Of a stretch of DNA of 64,000 nucleotides, positions 34,669-43,239 are shown in pieces. The first letter of the stretch is position 1. Each line of letters opens with the position of its first letter. This stretch comes from Nostocoides sp. HKS02 (GTDB lineage: Bacteria; Actinomycetota; Actinomycetes; Actinomycetales; Dermatophilaceae), in contig NZ_CP046121.1 in the NCBI RefSeq assembly GCF_009707485.1, positions 1,860,001 to 1,924,000 of the forward strand. The letters are read 5' to 3'. The translations under genes were made by a program, and so were the position numbers. The notes under the pieces are model-generated. The model searched no databases and was not told the origin of the DNA. It saw only the letters and a list, made by a program, of their open reading frames with translations.

Positions 34669-35488
34669 CTAGAGGCGGCTTCCCGCGGCGTCCGTCCCGC
34701 CCAGCCGCTGGGCCACCCAGACGGGCACGATCGACAACGCGACGAGGACGACGGCGATGACATTGACGACCGGCGCCTGGTTGGGTCGGAAGAGGTTGTC
34801 GAAGATCCAGATCGGCAGGGTCTGGCTGTCGGGTCCGGCGGTGAAGGTGGTGACCACGATCTCGTCGAAGCTGAGGCCGAAGGCCAGCAGCGCGCCCGCG
34901 AGCAGGCTGGACCGCAGCAGGGGGAACGTCACGAGTCGGAACGTCGTCCAGGGCCTGGCCCCCAGGTCGGCCGACGCGTGGTCGAGCGAGGCGCCCATCC
35001 GGCGCAGCCGAGCCGTCACGTTGTTGAAGACCACGACGATGCAGAAGGTCGCATGGCCGACGATGATCGTGAACAGGCCTGCGCCGATGCCGAACACGGG
35101 CGTCAGCACGTTCTGGATGACCGACTGCAGCGCGACGCCCGTGACGATGCCCGGCAGCGCGATGGGCAGTACGACGAGGATGGAGATCGCGTGCTTGCCG
35201 AAGAAGTCGTACCGGCTGAGCGCGAGCGCGAGCAGCGTCCCGAGGACGAGGGCGATCGTCGTGGCACCGAGCCCGGCCTTGACCGAGGTGAGGAGGGCGT
35301 CGCGGGGTCCCTGCGCCTGCAGGGCCGCGTGCCACCACTGCGTCGTGAAGCCCGGTGGCGGCCAGCCGAAGGTGCGGTCGCTTGTTGAACGAGTTGAGCG
35401 CCACCACGACGAGTGGCACGTAGACGAATGCCAGCACGAGCGTGGCGAAAACGGCGAGCAGGGCGGTGGCGGCACGACCGAGTCTCAT
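34669..35488 (-). pseudogene. Polyamine-type ABC importer permease (PotC-like), frameshifted
   Basis: The product is the PotC-like permease: an N-terminal helix (ALLAVFATLVLAFVYVPLVVV) in one frame, ending ALNSFN. The remainder is in the next frame from SDRTFGWPPPGFTTQWW through five helices, with the coupling segment ASADLGARPWTTFRLVTFP, to RLGGTDAAGSRL. The join reads naturally as ALNSFN-SDRTFGW if one base is removed from the nonamer CAACAAGCG (35387-35379). The gene has 820 bases, one more than a multiple of three, about 272 residues after correction. It starts ten bases after the PotB-like stop. All helices are present, so a consensus error is likely. Confidence 0.85.
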
Positions 35489-35498
35489 CGTCGCCCCT

Positions 35499-36311
35499 TC
35501 ACAGGTTCTCGAGCGCGCCGGTGCGTCGCACGGCGAGGAGGTAGACGACCATGATCACGACCGACGCAGTGCCAAGCGCAGCGGCGAACGGCAGGTCGAG
35601 CGTGATGTTCTGCAGGACCGCCGTTCCCAGCACCTGGAGCTTGCCCCCGACGATCTGCACCGCGATGTAGTCGCCGAGGGACAGCGAGAACGTGAACACC
35701 GAACCCGCGGCGATCGCCGGCAGGATGGACGGCACGACAACGCGACGGAAGGTCGCCACCGGTCCGCCACCGAGGTCGGCGCTGGCCTCGAGGTGACTCT
35801 CGGGCAGGCGCTCGAACGCGGCATACACCGGCAGGATCATGTAGGGCAGCCACAGGTAGGTGAGCGTGAGGACGACCGCCCCGAGCCCGTAGCCCGGAGA
35901 GGCGCCCACCGTGCTGTCGAGCACGCCACCGGGCTGCACCATGGTGCGCCAGGCGTAGGCCTTGACCAGGTAGCTCGCCCAGAGCGGGACGAGGACGGCC
36001 GCGAGCAGCAGACCCCGAAGACGGCGCGGGGCCACCCGGGCCATGAAGAAGGCGAACGGCACCGCCACGAGCACGCAGAGCACCGTGACCATGACGGCGA
36101 TGAGCAGCGTCCGGCCGATGATGCCGACGTAGGTGGCCGAGAGCAGGCCGCGGAAGTTCTCGGTGCTGAAGGTCCGGACGACGAGGTTGGTGAACGGGTC
36201 CGTCGTGAAGAACGCCGTGGCGAAGATCGCGGCGAGCGCCCCGAGGTAGGCGACGACGAGCCACAGCAGTGGCGGCCCGAGCAGGAGTGCGAGCCCTCTG
36301 CGGTTCCTCAT
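35499..36311 (-). CDS. Polyamine-type ABC importer permease (PotB-like)
   Basis: The 270-residue membrane protein has six helices, beginning LALLLGPPLLWLVVAYLGALA. The BPD_transp_1 coupling motif SADLGGGPVATFRRVVVP lies near residues 180-197. FSLSLGDYIAVQIVGG is typical of PotB-like proteins. It forms the channel with the PotC-like subunit encoded ten bases downstream. It follows the lipoprotein gene with a 40-base gap. The ATG at 36311 gives the normal short cytoplasmic start MRNRRG. Confidence 0.92.
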   Translation of the reverse strand: MRNRRGLALLLGPPLLWLVVAYLGALAAIFATAFFTTDPFTNLVVRTFSTENFRGLLSATYVGIIGRTLLIAVMVTVLCVLVAVPFAFFMARVAPRRLRGLLLAAVLVPLWASYLVKAYAWRTMVQPGGVLDSTVGASPGYGLGAVVLTLTYLWLPYMILPVYAAFERLPESHLEASADLGGGPVATFRRVVVPSILPAIAAGSVFTFSLSLGDYIAVQIVGGKLQVLGTAVLQNITLDLPFAAALGTASVVIMVVYLLAVRRTGALENL

Positions 36312-36351
36312 TCGTCGCCTACCTCGTTCACGGATTCGTCGGTGCGGTGGA

Positions 36352-37566
36352 TCAGCTGTTACGGATGTCGGTCCAGGCCTTCGTCCACGTCGCGTAGTCG
36401 GTGCACTTGACGTTGGTGCGCCCGTCCAGGCAGGTCGCAATCGGCGTCGTCCAGTAGTGGACCTTGCTGAAGTACGACTCGTCGGCGGCGTGGTAGACGG
36501 TGCAGAAGTTCTTGTCGCTCGTCTCGGCGCAGGCCTTGCGGTTCGCAGGTGCCTCACCGAAGTACTCGGCGACCTGGGCGTTCACCTTCGGCGAGACGAT
36601 GTGGTCGATGAACTTGTAGGCACAGGTCTTGTGCTGCGACTTCGCCGCGACCATCCAGGTGTCGGACCAGCCGGTCGCGCCCTCCTTGGGCAGGACCGCG
36701 TCAACCGGGGCCTTCTCGCCCTGCGCGGTGTTGGCGATGACCTGCCAGGTCGTGCCGATGGTGGACGAGCCGTTCTTGAACGCCTGGACCTCCTTGAGGT
36801 AGTCCGACCAGTACTCGCTGATGTCGGTCTTCTGCGCCTTGAGCAGGTCGACCGCCGCGGCGAGCTGGGTGGCGTCCAGGGCGTACGGGTCCTTGATGCC
36901 CAGGGCCGGCTTGGTGGCCATGAGGTAGAGGGCGGCGTCGGCGATGTAGATGGGTGAGTCGTATGCCGTGACCTTGCCCTTCTGTGCGCCCACCTGGTCG
37001 AACACCGCACCCCACGAGTCAGGGGCGGGCTTGACCAGGTCGGTGCGGTACATGAGCAGGTTGGCGCCGCGACCGTGCGGGATGCCGTAGGCGACGCCGT
37101 TGACGGAGTTCCAGGGCTTCATCTTCAGCGCGTCGAAGATGTCGGGGTAGTTCGTGATGAGCGAGGTGTTGACCGGCTCGACGTCACCGGCCGCGATGAG
37201 GCGCAAGGTGGCGTCGCCCGACGCGGAGACGGTGTCGTACTGCCCGGTCCGCATGAGCTGGACCGCCTCGTCCGAGGTGCCGAAGGTCTTGATGTTGACC
37301 TTGCACCCCGAGGACTTCTCGAAGTCGGTCACCCAGTCGACCTTGGGGTCGTTGCTGCCGTTCTCGACGTAGCCGGGCCACGCGAGGACGTTGACCTGGC
37401 CCTCAGGCGTGCCCAGCTTGTCGAGGGCCTTGAGGGCCGGCACCTGCATCCCCGCATGGGCGCCGCCGCCACGCGACGTCGTGGGAGTGGAGCTGCCGCA
37501 TCCGGCCAGTGCGAGGGCGGTCAGGGCCGCGATGGCCCCGAACAGGGACTGCCTTGTGGTGCGCAC
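36352..37566 (-). CDS. Polyamine-type ABC importer substrate-binding lipoprotein (PotD-like)
   Basis: The 404-residue protein has a lipoprotein signal (LFGAIAALTALALAGC, Cys near residue 24). It is a family 1/PotD-like binding protein (LNVLAWPGY-type start VNVLAWPGYVENG, VNIKTFGTSDEAVQLMRTG, YGIPHGRGANLLMYRTD, WQVIANTAQG). The GTG at 37566 is preferred over the ATG at 37581 because AAGGAG lies six bases before it. The stop of the ATPase gene overlaps that upstream ATG. Asp and aromatic residues in AWPGY and TWMVAAKS fit an amine-binding pocket. Six Cys residues in the mature protein may form disulphides outside the cell. Confidence 0.9.
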   Translation of the reverse strand: MRTTRQSLFGAIAALTALALAGCGSSTPTTSRGGGAHAGMQVPALKALDKLGTPEGQVNVLAWPGYVENGSNDPKVDWVTDFEKSSGCKVNIKTFGTSDEAVQLMRTGQYDTVSASGDATLRLIAAGDVEPVNTSLITNYPDIFDALKMKPWNSVNGVAYGIPHGRGANLLMYRTDLVKPAPDSWGAVFDQVGAQKGKVTAYDSPIYIADAALYLMATKPALGIKDPYALDATQLAAAVDLLKAQKTDISEYWSDYLKEVQAFKNGSSTIGTTWQVIANTAQGEKAPVDAVLPKEGATGWSDTWMVAAKSQHKTCAYKFIDHIVSPKVNAQVAEYFGEAPANRKACAETSDKNFCTVYHAADESYFSKVHYWTTPIATCLDGRTNVKCTDYATWTKAWTDIRNS

Positions 37567-37577
37567 GCCGATCTCCT

Positions 37578-38708
37578 TCATGTGGTGGGTGACTGCGAAG
37601 ACGAGGACCCGGGTGCCTGCGACTCGGGTGAGGACGGGGTCGGCACGTCGATGACGTGCTCGGGACGCCACGAGAGCGCGACGCGGTCGCCGCGGCGCGG
37701 CGCCGCGCCGTTGGTCCTGGGGCCGGCGTTCTGCTCGAGCGCGGTGAGCTGGCCACCGGCGTCGAGGGCGACGACGTAGCGGGTCACCGGGCCGCCGTAG
37801 ACGACTTCGGTGAGGGTGCCCTCCGCTCCGGGTCCGTCGCGGTGGCCAGCGTGCTCGTCGCCGCGCTGGCTGCCGATCGTCGCGACCACGAGCTTCTCCG
37901 GCCGGATCGCGAACGAGCCCTCGCGCCGGATGACCGCGCGTGCCGCGTCACCGGTGAGGAGGTTGGAGGTGCCGACGAAGCCCGCGACGAACGCCGACGC
38001 CGGGCTCTCGTAGACCTCGCGGGCGGTGCCGACCTGCTCGATCCGCCCGGCGTTGAACACGGCGATCCGGTCCGAGAGGGTCAACGCCTCCTCCTGGTCG
38101 TGGGTGACGAACAGGAACGTGATGCCCACGTCGCGCTGGATTCCCTTGAGCTCCACCTGCATCTGCTCGCGGAGCTTGAGGTCGAGGGCGCCGAGGGGCT
38201 CGTCGAGCAGCAGCACCTTGGGCCGGTTGACGAGGGCGCGCGCCAAGGCGACCCGCTGCCGTTGGCCACCCGAGAGCTGGGCGGGCCGACGCGAGCCGTG
38301 GTCGCCGAGGCGCACTTGCTCGAGGGCCTCGGCCACCCGCGCGTGACGCTCCGTGCGAGAGACCTTCTTCACGAGCAGGCCGTACTCGACGTTCTGCGCC
38401 ACGCTCATGTGCGGGAACAGGGCGTAGTCCTGGAACACGGTGTTCACGTCGCGGTCGTAGGGCTGGCGCCTCGTGACGTCCTCGCCCGCGAGCTCCACCT
38501 GTCCGCTGGTCGGCTCGTCGAAGCCTGCGATCATCCGCAGGACGGTGGTCTTGCCCGAACCCGAGGGCCCGAGCATGGAGAAGAACTCCCCCGCCCCCAC
38601 CTCGAGGTCGATGTCGTCGACGGCGACGACCGGGGGCGTGCCGGCGAACTCCTTGCGCAACCGGCTCAGCCGGATGGCCGGCGTCCCGGGCGCGGTTTGC
38701 GCCGCCAT
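37578..38708 (-). CDS. Polyamine-type ABC importer ATP-binding protein (PotA-like)
   Basis: The 376-residue ATPase has Walker A GPSGSGKTT near residue 49, Q-loop NTVFQDYALFPHM, signature LSGGQRQR, Walker B VLLLDEPLGALD and VTHDQEEALTLSD. A C-terminal TOBE/OB domain from about 235 (SFAIRPEKLVV, VVYGGPVTRYVVAL) is typical of PotA-like proteins. A Ser/Pro-rich tail follows. It is the first gene of the potA-D-B-C type operon. Its promoter region, shared with the divergent GntR gene, carries a nested dyad. The exact substrate (spermidine, putrescine or another amine) cannot be read from sequence. Confidence 0.93.
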   Translation of the reverse strand: MAAQTAPGTPAIRLSRLRKEFAGTPPVVAVDDIDLEVGAGEFFSMLGPSGSGKTTVLRMIAGFDEPTSGQVELAGEDVTRRQPYDRDVNTVFQDYALFPHMSVAQNVEYGLLVKKVSRTERHARVAEALEQVRLGDHGSRRPAQLSGGQRQRVALARALVNRPKVLLLDEPLGALDLKLREQMQVELKGIQRDVGITFLFVTHDQEEALTLSDRIAVFNAGRIEQVGTAREVYESPASAFVAGFVGTSNLLTGDAARAVIRREGSFAIRPEKLVVATIGSQRGDEHAGHRDGPGAEGTLTEVVYGGPVTRYVVALDAGGQLTALEQNAGPRTNGAAPRRGDRVALSWRPEHVIDVPTPSSPESQAPGSSSSQSPTT

Positions 38709-38732
38709 GGCAACTCCTCAGGGGTCCTCGTG

Positions 38733-38784
38733 ATACCTCTGGACGCAGAACGTATGGGTCCATATGTTTACGCGCAAGAGGTAT
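38733..38784. promoter_or_regulatory. Nested dyad operator between the importer and the GntR gene
   Basis: An inner palindrome TATGGGTCCATA (38753-38764), extended by AAC/GTT, and an outer pair ATACCTCT (38733-38740) and AGAGGTAT (38777-38784) share the same axis at 38758.5. It fills the gap between the divergent starts at 38708 and 38808, the expected place for the GntR operator. Confidence 0.6.
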
Positions 38785-38807
38785 GCCCAAACTGTTAGGG
38801 AGGCCCG

Positions 38808-39596
38808 ATGGCGCACCGGTCGATGCCCTTGGGCCCGTATGCCGCGGTGTTCGCGCCGCTGCCCGCCGCCGGACGTGCCGAGACCGTCCGTCGCCGCCTC
38901 GGGGAGGCCATCGCCCTCGGGATGTTGCCGGACGGCAGCCTGCTGCCCCCCGAGAGCGACCTCGCCGACCGGTTCGGCGTCGCGACCGTCACCGTGCGCG
39001 AGGCGCTCGGCACCCTGCGCGAAGACGGCCTCATCCTCACCCGGCGCGGGCGCGGCGGCGGCTCGTTCGTCCGCGCTCCCCAGGACGGCGGGCGCGCCGC
39101 CCTCCTGGCCCGGCTCTCCCGGGTCGGGCTCGGCGAGCTGCGCGATCTCGCCGACCACTACTGCGCGATCAGCGGGCACTGCGCAGCGCTCGCCGCCGAG
39201 CGGGCCGATCCCGACGACATCGCCCGGCTGCGCCGGCTCGCCGACGTTCGCCCGGACGAGCCCCACGGCATACGTCGGCATGAGGGCACGTTCCACCTTG
39301 AGGTCGCCGCGACCGCCCAGTCGGCGCGGTTGACCCGTGAGGAGATGGTGCTGCAACGCGAGATCGGGCCCGTGCTGTGGCTCGCCGACCTCGAGCTCGC
39401 CCAGCTGCCACGACCGGGCGGGTGCGCGGACGCGAGCGCGGGCCGTCGCACCTTCGACGCGCACCACGCCATCGTCGAGGCCGTGGCCATGGGCAATCCG
39501 GGGACGGCCAGGGCCCGGGCGGAGGATCATGTCCGGGAGCTCTTCGATGCGGTGAAGACCCTGCACCGCATCACCCGACGGCGGAGGAACCGATGA
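38808..39596 (+). CDS. GntR-family transcriptional regulator (FadR subfamily)
   Basis: The 262-residue protein has an N-terminal winged helix (residues about 18-85: LPPESDLADRFGVATVTVREALGTLREDG in part, TRRGRGGGSFV) and a helical FCD effector domain (YCAISGHCAALAAERADPDDIARLRRL, FHLEVAATAQSARLTREEMVLQREIG in part, HHAIVEAVAMGNPGTARARAEDHV). Metal-ligand His residues of FCD domains are present in FHLEVA and HHAIV. It is divergent from the polyamine importer and overlaps the Cache-domain gene by four bases. It therefore probably represses this region in response to a small acid or amine. GGAGG lies six bases before the ATG. Confidence 0.92.
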   Translation: MAHRSMPLGPYAAVFAPLPAAGRAETVRRRLGEAIALGMLPDGSLLPPESDLADRFGVATVTVREALGTLREDGLILTRRGRGGGSFVRAPQDGGRAALLARLSRVGLGELRDLADHYCAISGHCAALAAERADPDDIARLRRLADVRPDEPHGIRRHEGTFHLEVAATAQSARLTREEMVLQREIGPVLWLADLELAQLPRPGGCADASAGRRTFDAHHAIVEAVAMGNPGTARARAEDHVRELFDAVKTLHRITRRRRNR

Positions 39597-40339
39597 CCAC
39601 CACGACGACCGACCTCCACCTGGCGCGGTGGGTGTCCGACTTCGGCGCATGGGTCTTCGACCAGCTGGACGGCCTCGACGCCCTGCTCCAGCAGCCGCTG
39701 TCGGGGCCGGCGCCGCGTCGCGCCGACCTCGACATCGAGCAACGGTGTCGGGAGCTGCTGACGGACCCCGAGACGCCAGTTGCCGGAGCCGGCGCGGTCA
39801 TGGCGCCAGGGGTGCTGGCCGACGCGGCCTACTGGCTCGAGTGGTGGACGGTCGAGTCGCGCGGTGGCGCCTCGACCACGGCCAAGCTCGCGGCCGAGAC
39901 CGACCCCCGCGCCGTCGGTTTCCGCGACTACACCGAGCTGCCTTGGTACGCCAACCCTTTCGAGACAGGTCGCCGTCACGTGACCGGGCCGTACGTGGAC
40001 TACCTGTGCACCGACCAGTACACCCTGACCTTCACCCAACCCCTCGTCGTGGGCGATGCCTTCGCGGGGGTCGTCGGGCTCGACGTGCTCGTCTCGTGGT
40101 TCGAGGAGCACCTGCTCGAGGTGATGGACGGCGCCGAGGAGACCTGGCTGCTCGTGAACGCCTCGGGACGTGTCGTGACGTCCTCGGACCCGACCTGGGT
40201 CACCGGCGACCTGGTCCGCGACCTGCCACTCGGGGCGTGGCTGAGCGGTGCGGCGGCCACGCATCCGCGGTGGACGGCATCGGTGTGCGAGGGCCTGCCG
40301 TTTCTTGTTCTCGTGCCCGCACACGAGCCTTCGGCCTGA
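39593..40339 (+). CDS. Cache-domain (PDC-like sensor) soluble protein
   Basis: The 248-residue protein lacks a signal peptide and membrane segments. It has a PDC/Cache-like core: LEWWTVESRGG, GFRDYTELPWYANPFETGRRHVTGPYVDYLC in part, TLTFTQPLVVGDAFAGVVGLDVL and a C-terminal LLVNASGRVVTSSDP. The YTELPWY and GPYVDYLCTDQYTLTFTQP segments resemble ligand pockets of amine/amino-acid-sensing dCache domains. It starts inside the GntR stop (ATGA). A cytoplasmic stand-alone Cache protein beside GntR suggests that it binds the transported ligand or a product; this is inference. Confidence 0.7.
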   Translation: MTTTTTDLHLARWVSDFGAWVFDQLDGLDALLQQPLSGPAPRRADLDIEQRCRELLTDPETPVAGAGAVMAPGVLADAAYWLEWWTVESRGGASTTAKLAAETDPRAVGFRDYTELPWYANPFETGRRHVTGPYVDYLCTDQYTLTFTQPLVVGDAFAGVVGLDVLVSWFEEHLLEVMDGAEETWLLVNASGRVVTSSDPTWVTGDLVRDLPLGAWLSGAAATHPRWTASVCEGLPFLVLVPAHEPSA

Positions 40340-40454
40340 CCCGGGATCCCTCACACTTTTGCCGGTTGTGTCGACCGGCCGACGCTCAGCAGGCTGGATG
40401 GGCCGTGGCGGTCCCTGGCCGCACGACGCCGCCCCTCACGCCCACGGAGGACCC

Positions 40455-40808
40455 ATGACTGACAAGCAGAACATCGACAGCCCGCACGAGACGCGCGCCT
40501 TCCAGGAGCACGGCCACATGGACGTGGTCACCCTCGGCGACTTCACGCTCGGCCGTGGCGTGTTCGAGCCCGGCTGGCGGTGGTCCAACGACGTCAAGCC
40601 GATCGCCGGCACCGAGTCCTGCCAGGTGCACCACACGGGGATCTGCGTGTCCGGGCAGATGACGGTGCGGCTCGACGACGGCACCGAGCTGTCCGTCGGC
40701 CCCGGAGACGTCGTGGTCATCGACCCTGGGCACGACGCCTGGACCGTCGGCGACGAGCCCTGCGTGCTGCTGGACACCGGCATCGCGGCATATGCAAAGC
40801 CGAGCTAG
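40455..40808 (+). CDS. Cupin domain-containing protein
   Basis: The 117-residue protein is a single cupin barrel: motif 1-like GWRWSNDVKPIAGTESCQVHHTGICVSGQM in part, and motif 2-like GDVVVIDPGHDAWTVGDEPCVLLD. His residues in VHHTG and PGHDAW could ligate a metal. GGAGG lies four bases before the ATG. It follows the GntR-Cache pair with a 115-base gap, so it may have its own promoter. Small cupins are common beside polyamine and aldehyde catabolism genes, but no activity can be named. Confidence 0.82.
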   Translation: MTDKQNIDSPHETRAFQEHGHMDVVTLGDFTLGRGVFEPGWRWSNDVKPIAGTESCQVHHTGICVSGQMTVRLDDGTELSVGPGDVVVIDPGHDAWTVGDEPCVLLDTGIAAYAKPS

Positions 40809-40820
40809 GCGCAGCCCGGC

Positions 40821-41132
40821 CTAGACCGCTGCTTCGTCGCCCGCCCCTTCCCCACTGCGGTCCTCCGAGGTGGGGAATGATGCGGCCGTTCGAGGTGCTG
40901 AGCTGCCGCCGACAGTCGACAGGACGAGCGCGATCCCGGCGGTCGCGAAGGCCCACGCGCACCCGAAGCGGACCAGCGCATCGTGGGCCGACAGCTCCCC
41001 CTTGCCGACGAGGTAGACCGCGGGAACGGTGAGCAGCACGGCGAGGACCACCGCAGGACGGAAACCCGAGCGTGGTGTCTCGCCGCCGTCGACGGACACC
41101 TGGGTGGGGGCGGGCGCAGCAGTCGTGCTCAT
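40821..41132 (-). CDS. Small membrane protein downstream of flhA
   Basis: The 103-residue protein has two hydrophobic segments (PAVVLAVLLTVPAVYLVG near residues 26-43 and FGCAWAFATAGIALVLSTVG near 57-76) and an acidic Ser/Gly-rich tail. It starts one base after the flhA stop, so it is cotranscribed with flhA. It is not a known flagellar component by eye. Its position at the end of the flagellar operon and its size suggest an accessory role, unproven. Confidence 0.65.
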   Translation of the reverse strand: MSTTAAPAPTQVSVDGGETPRSGFRPAVVLAVLLTVPAVYLVGKGELSAHDALVRFGCAWAFATAGIALVLSTVGGSSAPRTAASFPTSEDRSGEGAGDEAAV

Positions 41133-41133
41133 G

Positions 41134-43188
41134 TCAGGCCGCCGTCACGGTCTCGGCGAGGTCCACGACGCCGGCAGTGGTCAGGCGGAGATGGCCGCCG
41201 AGCTCGGTGTAGGCGAGCACGGCCAGCTGCGGCGCCCCCGGCTCCACCAGCCTGCGCACCGCGCGGCGCAATGGCTGGGCGCACACGAGCACCGGCATGA
41301 CACCACGTTCCTCCGCCTGCTGCGACGCCCGCAGCACCTCTGTCGCCAGTCGCTCGGCGAACCAGGGGTCGAGTAGCAAGTGGCCGCCGCCCTCGCCCGC
41401 GCGCAGCGACTCGAGCAGGCGCTGTTCGAGCTGGGGCTCGAAGGTGAGCACGTGCAGTTCGCCGCCGACGGCGTGCGACGCGGCGATCGCGGGACCCAGC
41501 GCACCGCGAACGGCCTCGACCAGGCCGTCGGGATCGCTGCCGCCGCGCGCCCGCAGGGACATCGCCTCGAAGATCCGGACGAGGTCGCGGATGCACACGC
41601 GCTCGGCCAGCAGCGCCTGCAGGCACCGCTGCACCTCCCCGAGCGCGAGCGGGGTCGGGGTGAGCTCGTCGATGACCGCCGGGTGGGTGGCGCGCACGGT
41701 CTCCACCAGGAGCTTGACGTCCTCGCGCCCGAGGAGGTCCTGGGCGTGCTGGCGCACCATCTCGGCCAGGTGGGTGGTGACCACCGATGACCGGTCGACC
41801 ACGGTCGCGTCGACCTGCTCGGCCCTGCCCCGCTGGTGGACCGGCACCCATTTCGCCTCAAGGCCGAAGACCGGCTCGCGCGTCGGGGTGCCCTCGAGCT
41901 GCCCGATCCGGTCGCCGATGGCCAGCACCATCCCGGGCGGCGCCTCGCCACGGGCGACCTCGACGCCGTGGAGGCGGATGGCATACGTGTGTCGCGGCAG
42001 GTCCACGTTGTCGCGGGTACGCACGAGGGGGATGAGGATGCCGAGCTCGTGGGCGAGCTTGCGCCGCAAGGCCCGGACGCGGTCGAGCAGGTCGCCGCCC
42101 GTGCTGGCGTCGACGAGCCCGATGAGGTCGTACGCCAGCTCGAGCTCGATCGGCTCGATACGCATGTCGTGGGCGATCGCCTCGGGGCTGTCGAGCGAGG
42201 GCGCCGGTGCAGCAGCGGCCGCCGCCTTCGCCGCGGCCACCTTGTCCTCGGGACGCGGGAGCTGGCGGGCGATGAGCAGGGTGGCGCCACCGACGAGCAG
42301 GAACGGCAGCTTGGGCAGGCCAGGGATGACGGCCAGACCCATCACCGCTGCGCCCGCGAGCTGGACCGCCTGGCGCTGCTGGCCGAACTGGTGGAGCAGG
42401 TCGCCGCCCATGTCGCCCTCGGTCGTGGCCCGCGTGACGATGAGGCCGGTCGACATCGACATGAGCAGGGCCGGGATCTGCGACACCAGTCCGTCACCGA
42501 CCGACAGCAGGCTGAAGCGGGTGATCGCCTCGGAGAAGGCCAGGTGGTTCTGGACGACGCCGATGACCAAGCCGCCGACGAGGTTGACGAGGGTGATGAC
42601 GATCGCCGCGATCGCATCGCCCTTGACGAACTTGGACGCGCCGTCCATCGCGCCGTAGAAGTCGGCCTCCGACGACACCTCGGTCCGGCGTCGGCGGGCC
42701 TCGTCCTCGTCGATGAGCCCGGAGTTGAGGTCGGCGTCGATCGCCATCTGCTTGCCGGGCATGGCGTCGAGGGTGAACCGGGCCGCGACCTCGGCGACGC
42801 GGCCCGCGCCGTTGGTGATGACGACGAACTGGATGACGATGAGGATGACGAAGATGACGAGGCCGACGACGATCGAGCCGCCGACCACGACGTGCCCGAA
42901 GGCGTCGATCACCTTGCCGGCGAAACCGTCGAGCAGCACCAGCCGGGCCGCGCTGACGTTGAGGGCGAGCCGGAACAGCGTGGCCACGAGCAACAGCGAC
43001 GGGAAGACCGCGAAGTCCAGCGGCTTCCGGACCCCCAGCGCGACGAGCAGGATGAGTACCGAGCCGGTGAGGTTCACCGCGAGCAGCAGGTCGAGCAGCA
43101 CGCTCGGCAGCGGCACGACCATCATCACCACGATGCCGACGATCGCCGCCGGGATGCCGATCTGGCCGATCTGGTTGCGGGTCATCAT
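41134..43188 (-). CDS. flhA: Flagellar biosynthesis protein FlhA
   Basis: The 684-residue export-gate protein has eight transmembrane helices in its first 300 residues, with the FHIPEP-family motif PLDFAVFPSLLLVATLFRLALNVSA in part and KFVKGDAIAAIVITLVNLVGG. A cytoplasmic domain of about 350 residues docks chaperone-substrate complexes. It is part of the type III export apparatus at the base of the flagellum. The start ATGATG overlaps a 14-codon leader frame, and a FliA-type promoter lies just upstream inside the 3' end of flhB. The frame is intact and the length is normal. Confidence 0.97.
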   Translation of the reverse strand: MMTRNQIGQIGIPAAIVGIVVMMVVPLPSVLLDLLLAVNLTGSVLILLVALGVRKPLDFAVFPSLLLVATLFRLALNVSAARLVLLDGFAGKVIDAFGHVVVGGSIVVGLVIFVILIVIQFVVITNGAGRVAEVAARFTLDAMPGKQMAIDADLNSGLIDEDEARRRRTEVSSEADFYGAMDGASKFVKGDAIAAIVITLVNLVGGLVIGVVQNHLAFSEAITRFSLLSVGDGLVSQIPALLMSMSTGLIVTRATTEGDMGGDLLHQFGQQRQAVQLAGAAVMGLAVIPGLPKLPFLLVGGATLLIARQLPRPEDKVAAAKAAAAAAPAPSLDSPEAIAHDMRIEPIELELAYDLIGLVDASTGGDLLDRVRALRRKLAHELGILIPLVRTRDNVDLPRHTYAIRLHGVEVARGEAPPGMVLAIGDRIGQLEGTPTREPVFGLEAKWVPVHQRGRAEQVDATVVDRSSVVTTHLAEMVRQHAQDLLGREDVKLLVETVRATHPAVIDELTPTPLALGEVQRCLQALLAERVCIRDLVRIFEAMSLRARGGSDPDGLVEAVRGALGPAIAASHAVGGELHVLTFEPQLEQRLLESLRAGEGGGHLLLDPWFAERLATEVLRASQQAEERGVMPVLVCAQPLRRAVRRLVEPGAPQLAVLAYTELGGHLRLTTAGVVDLAETVTAA

Positions 43189-43229
43189 GCGGTCCGTCCC
43201 GGAGGCGCGCCAGCGGCAGTGGGTGTCAT
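43185..43229 (-). CDS. Possible 14-residue leader peptide coupled to flhA
   Basis: ATG ACA CCC runs for 14 codons (MTPTAAGAPPGRTA) and its TGA overlaps the flhA ATG. The ATG lies 12 bases after the GCCGAT element, close to the expected transcription start, so it could be translated leaderless and deliver ribosomes to flhA, which lacks a clear ribosome-binding site. Its existence as a peptide is unproven. Confidence 0.35.
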   Translation of the reverse strand: MTPTAAGAPPGRTA

Positions 43230-43239
43230 GACAGGGCTC

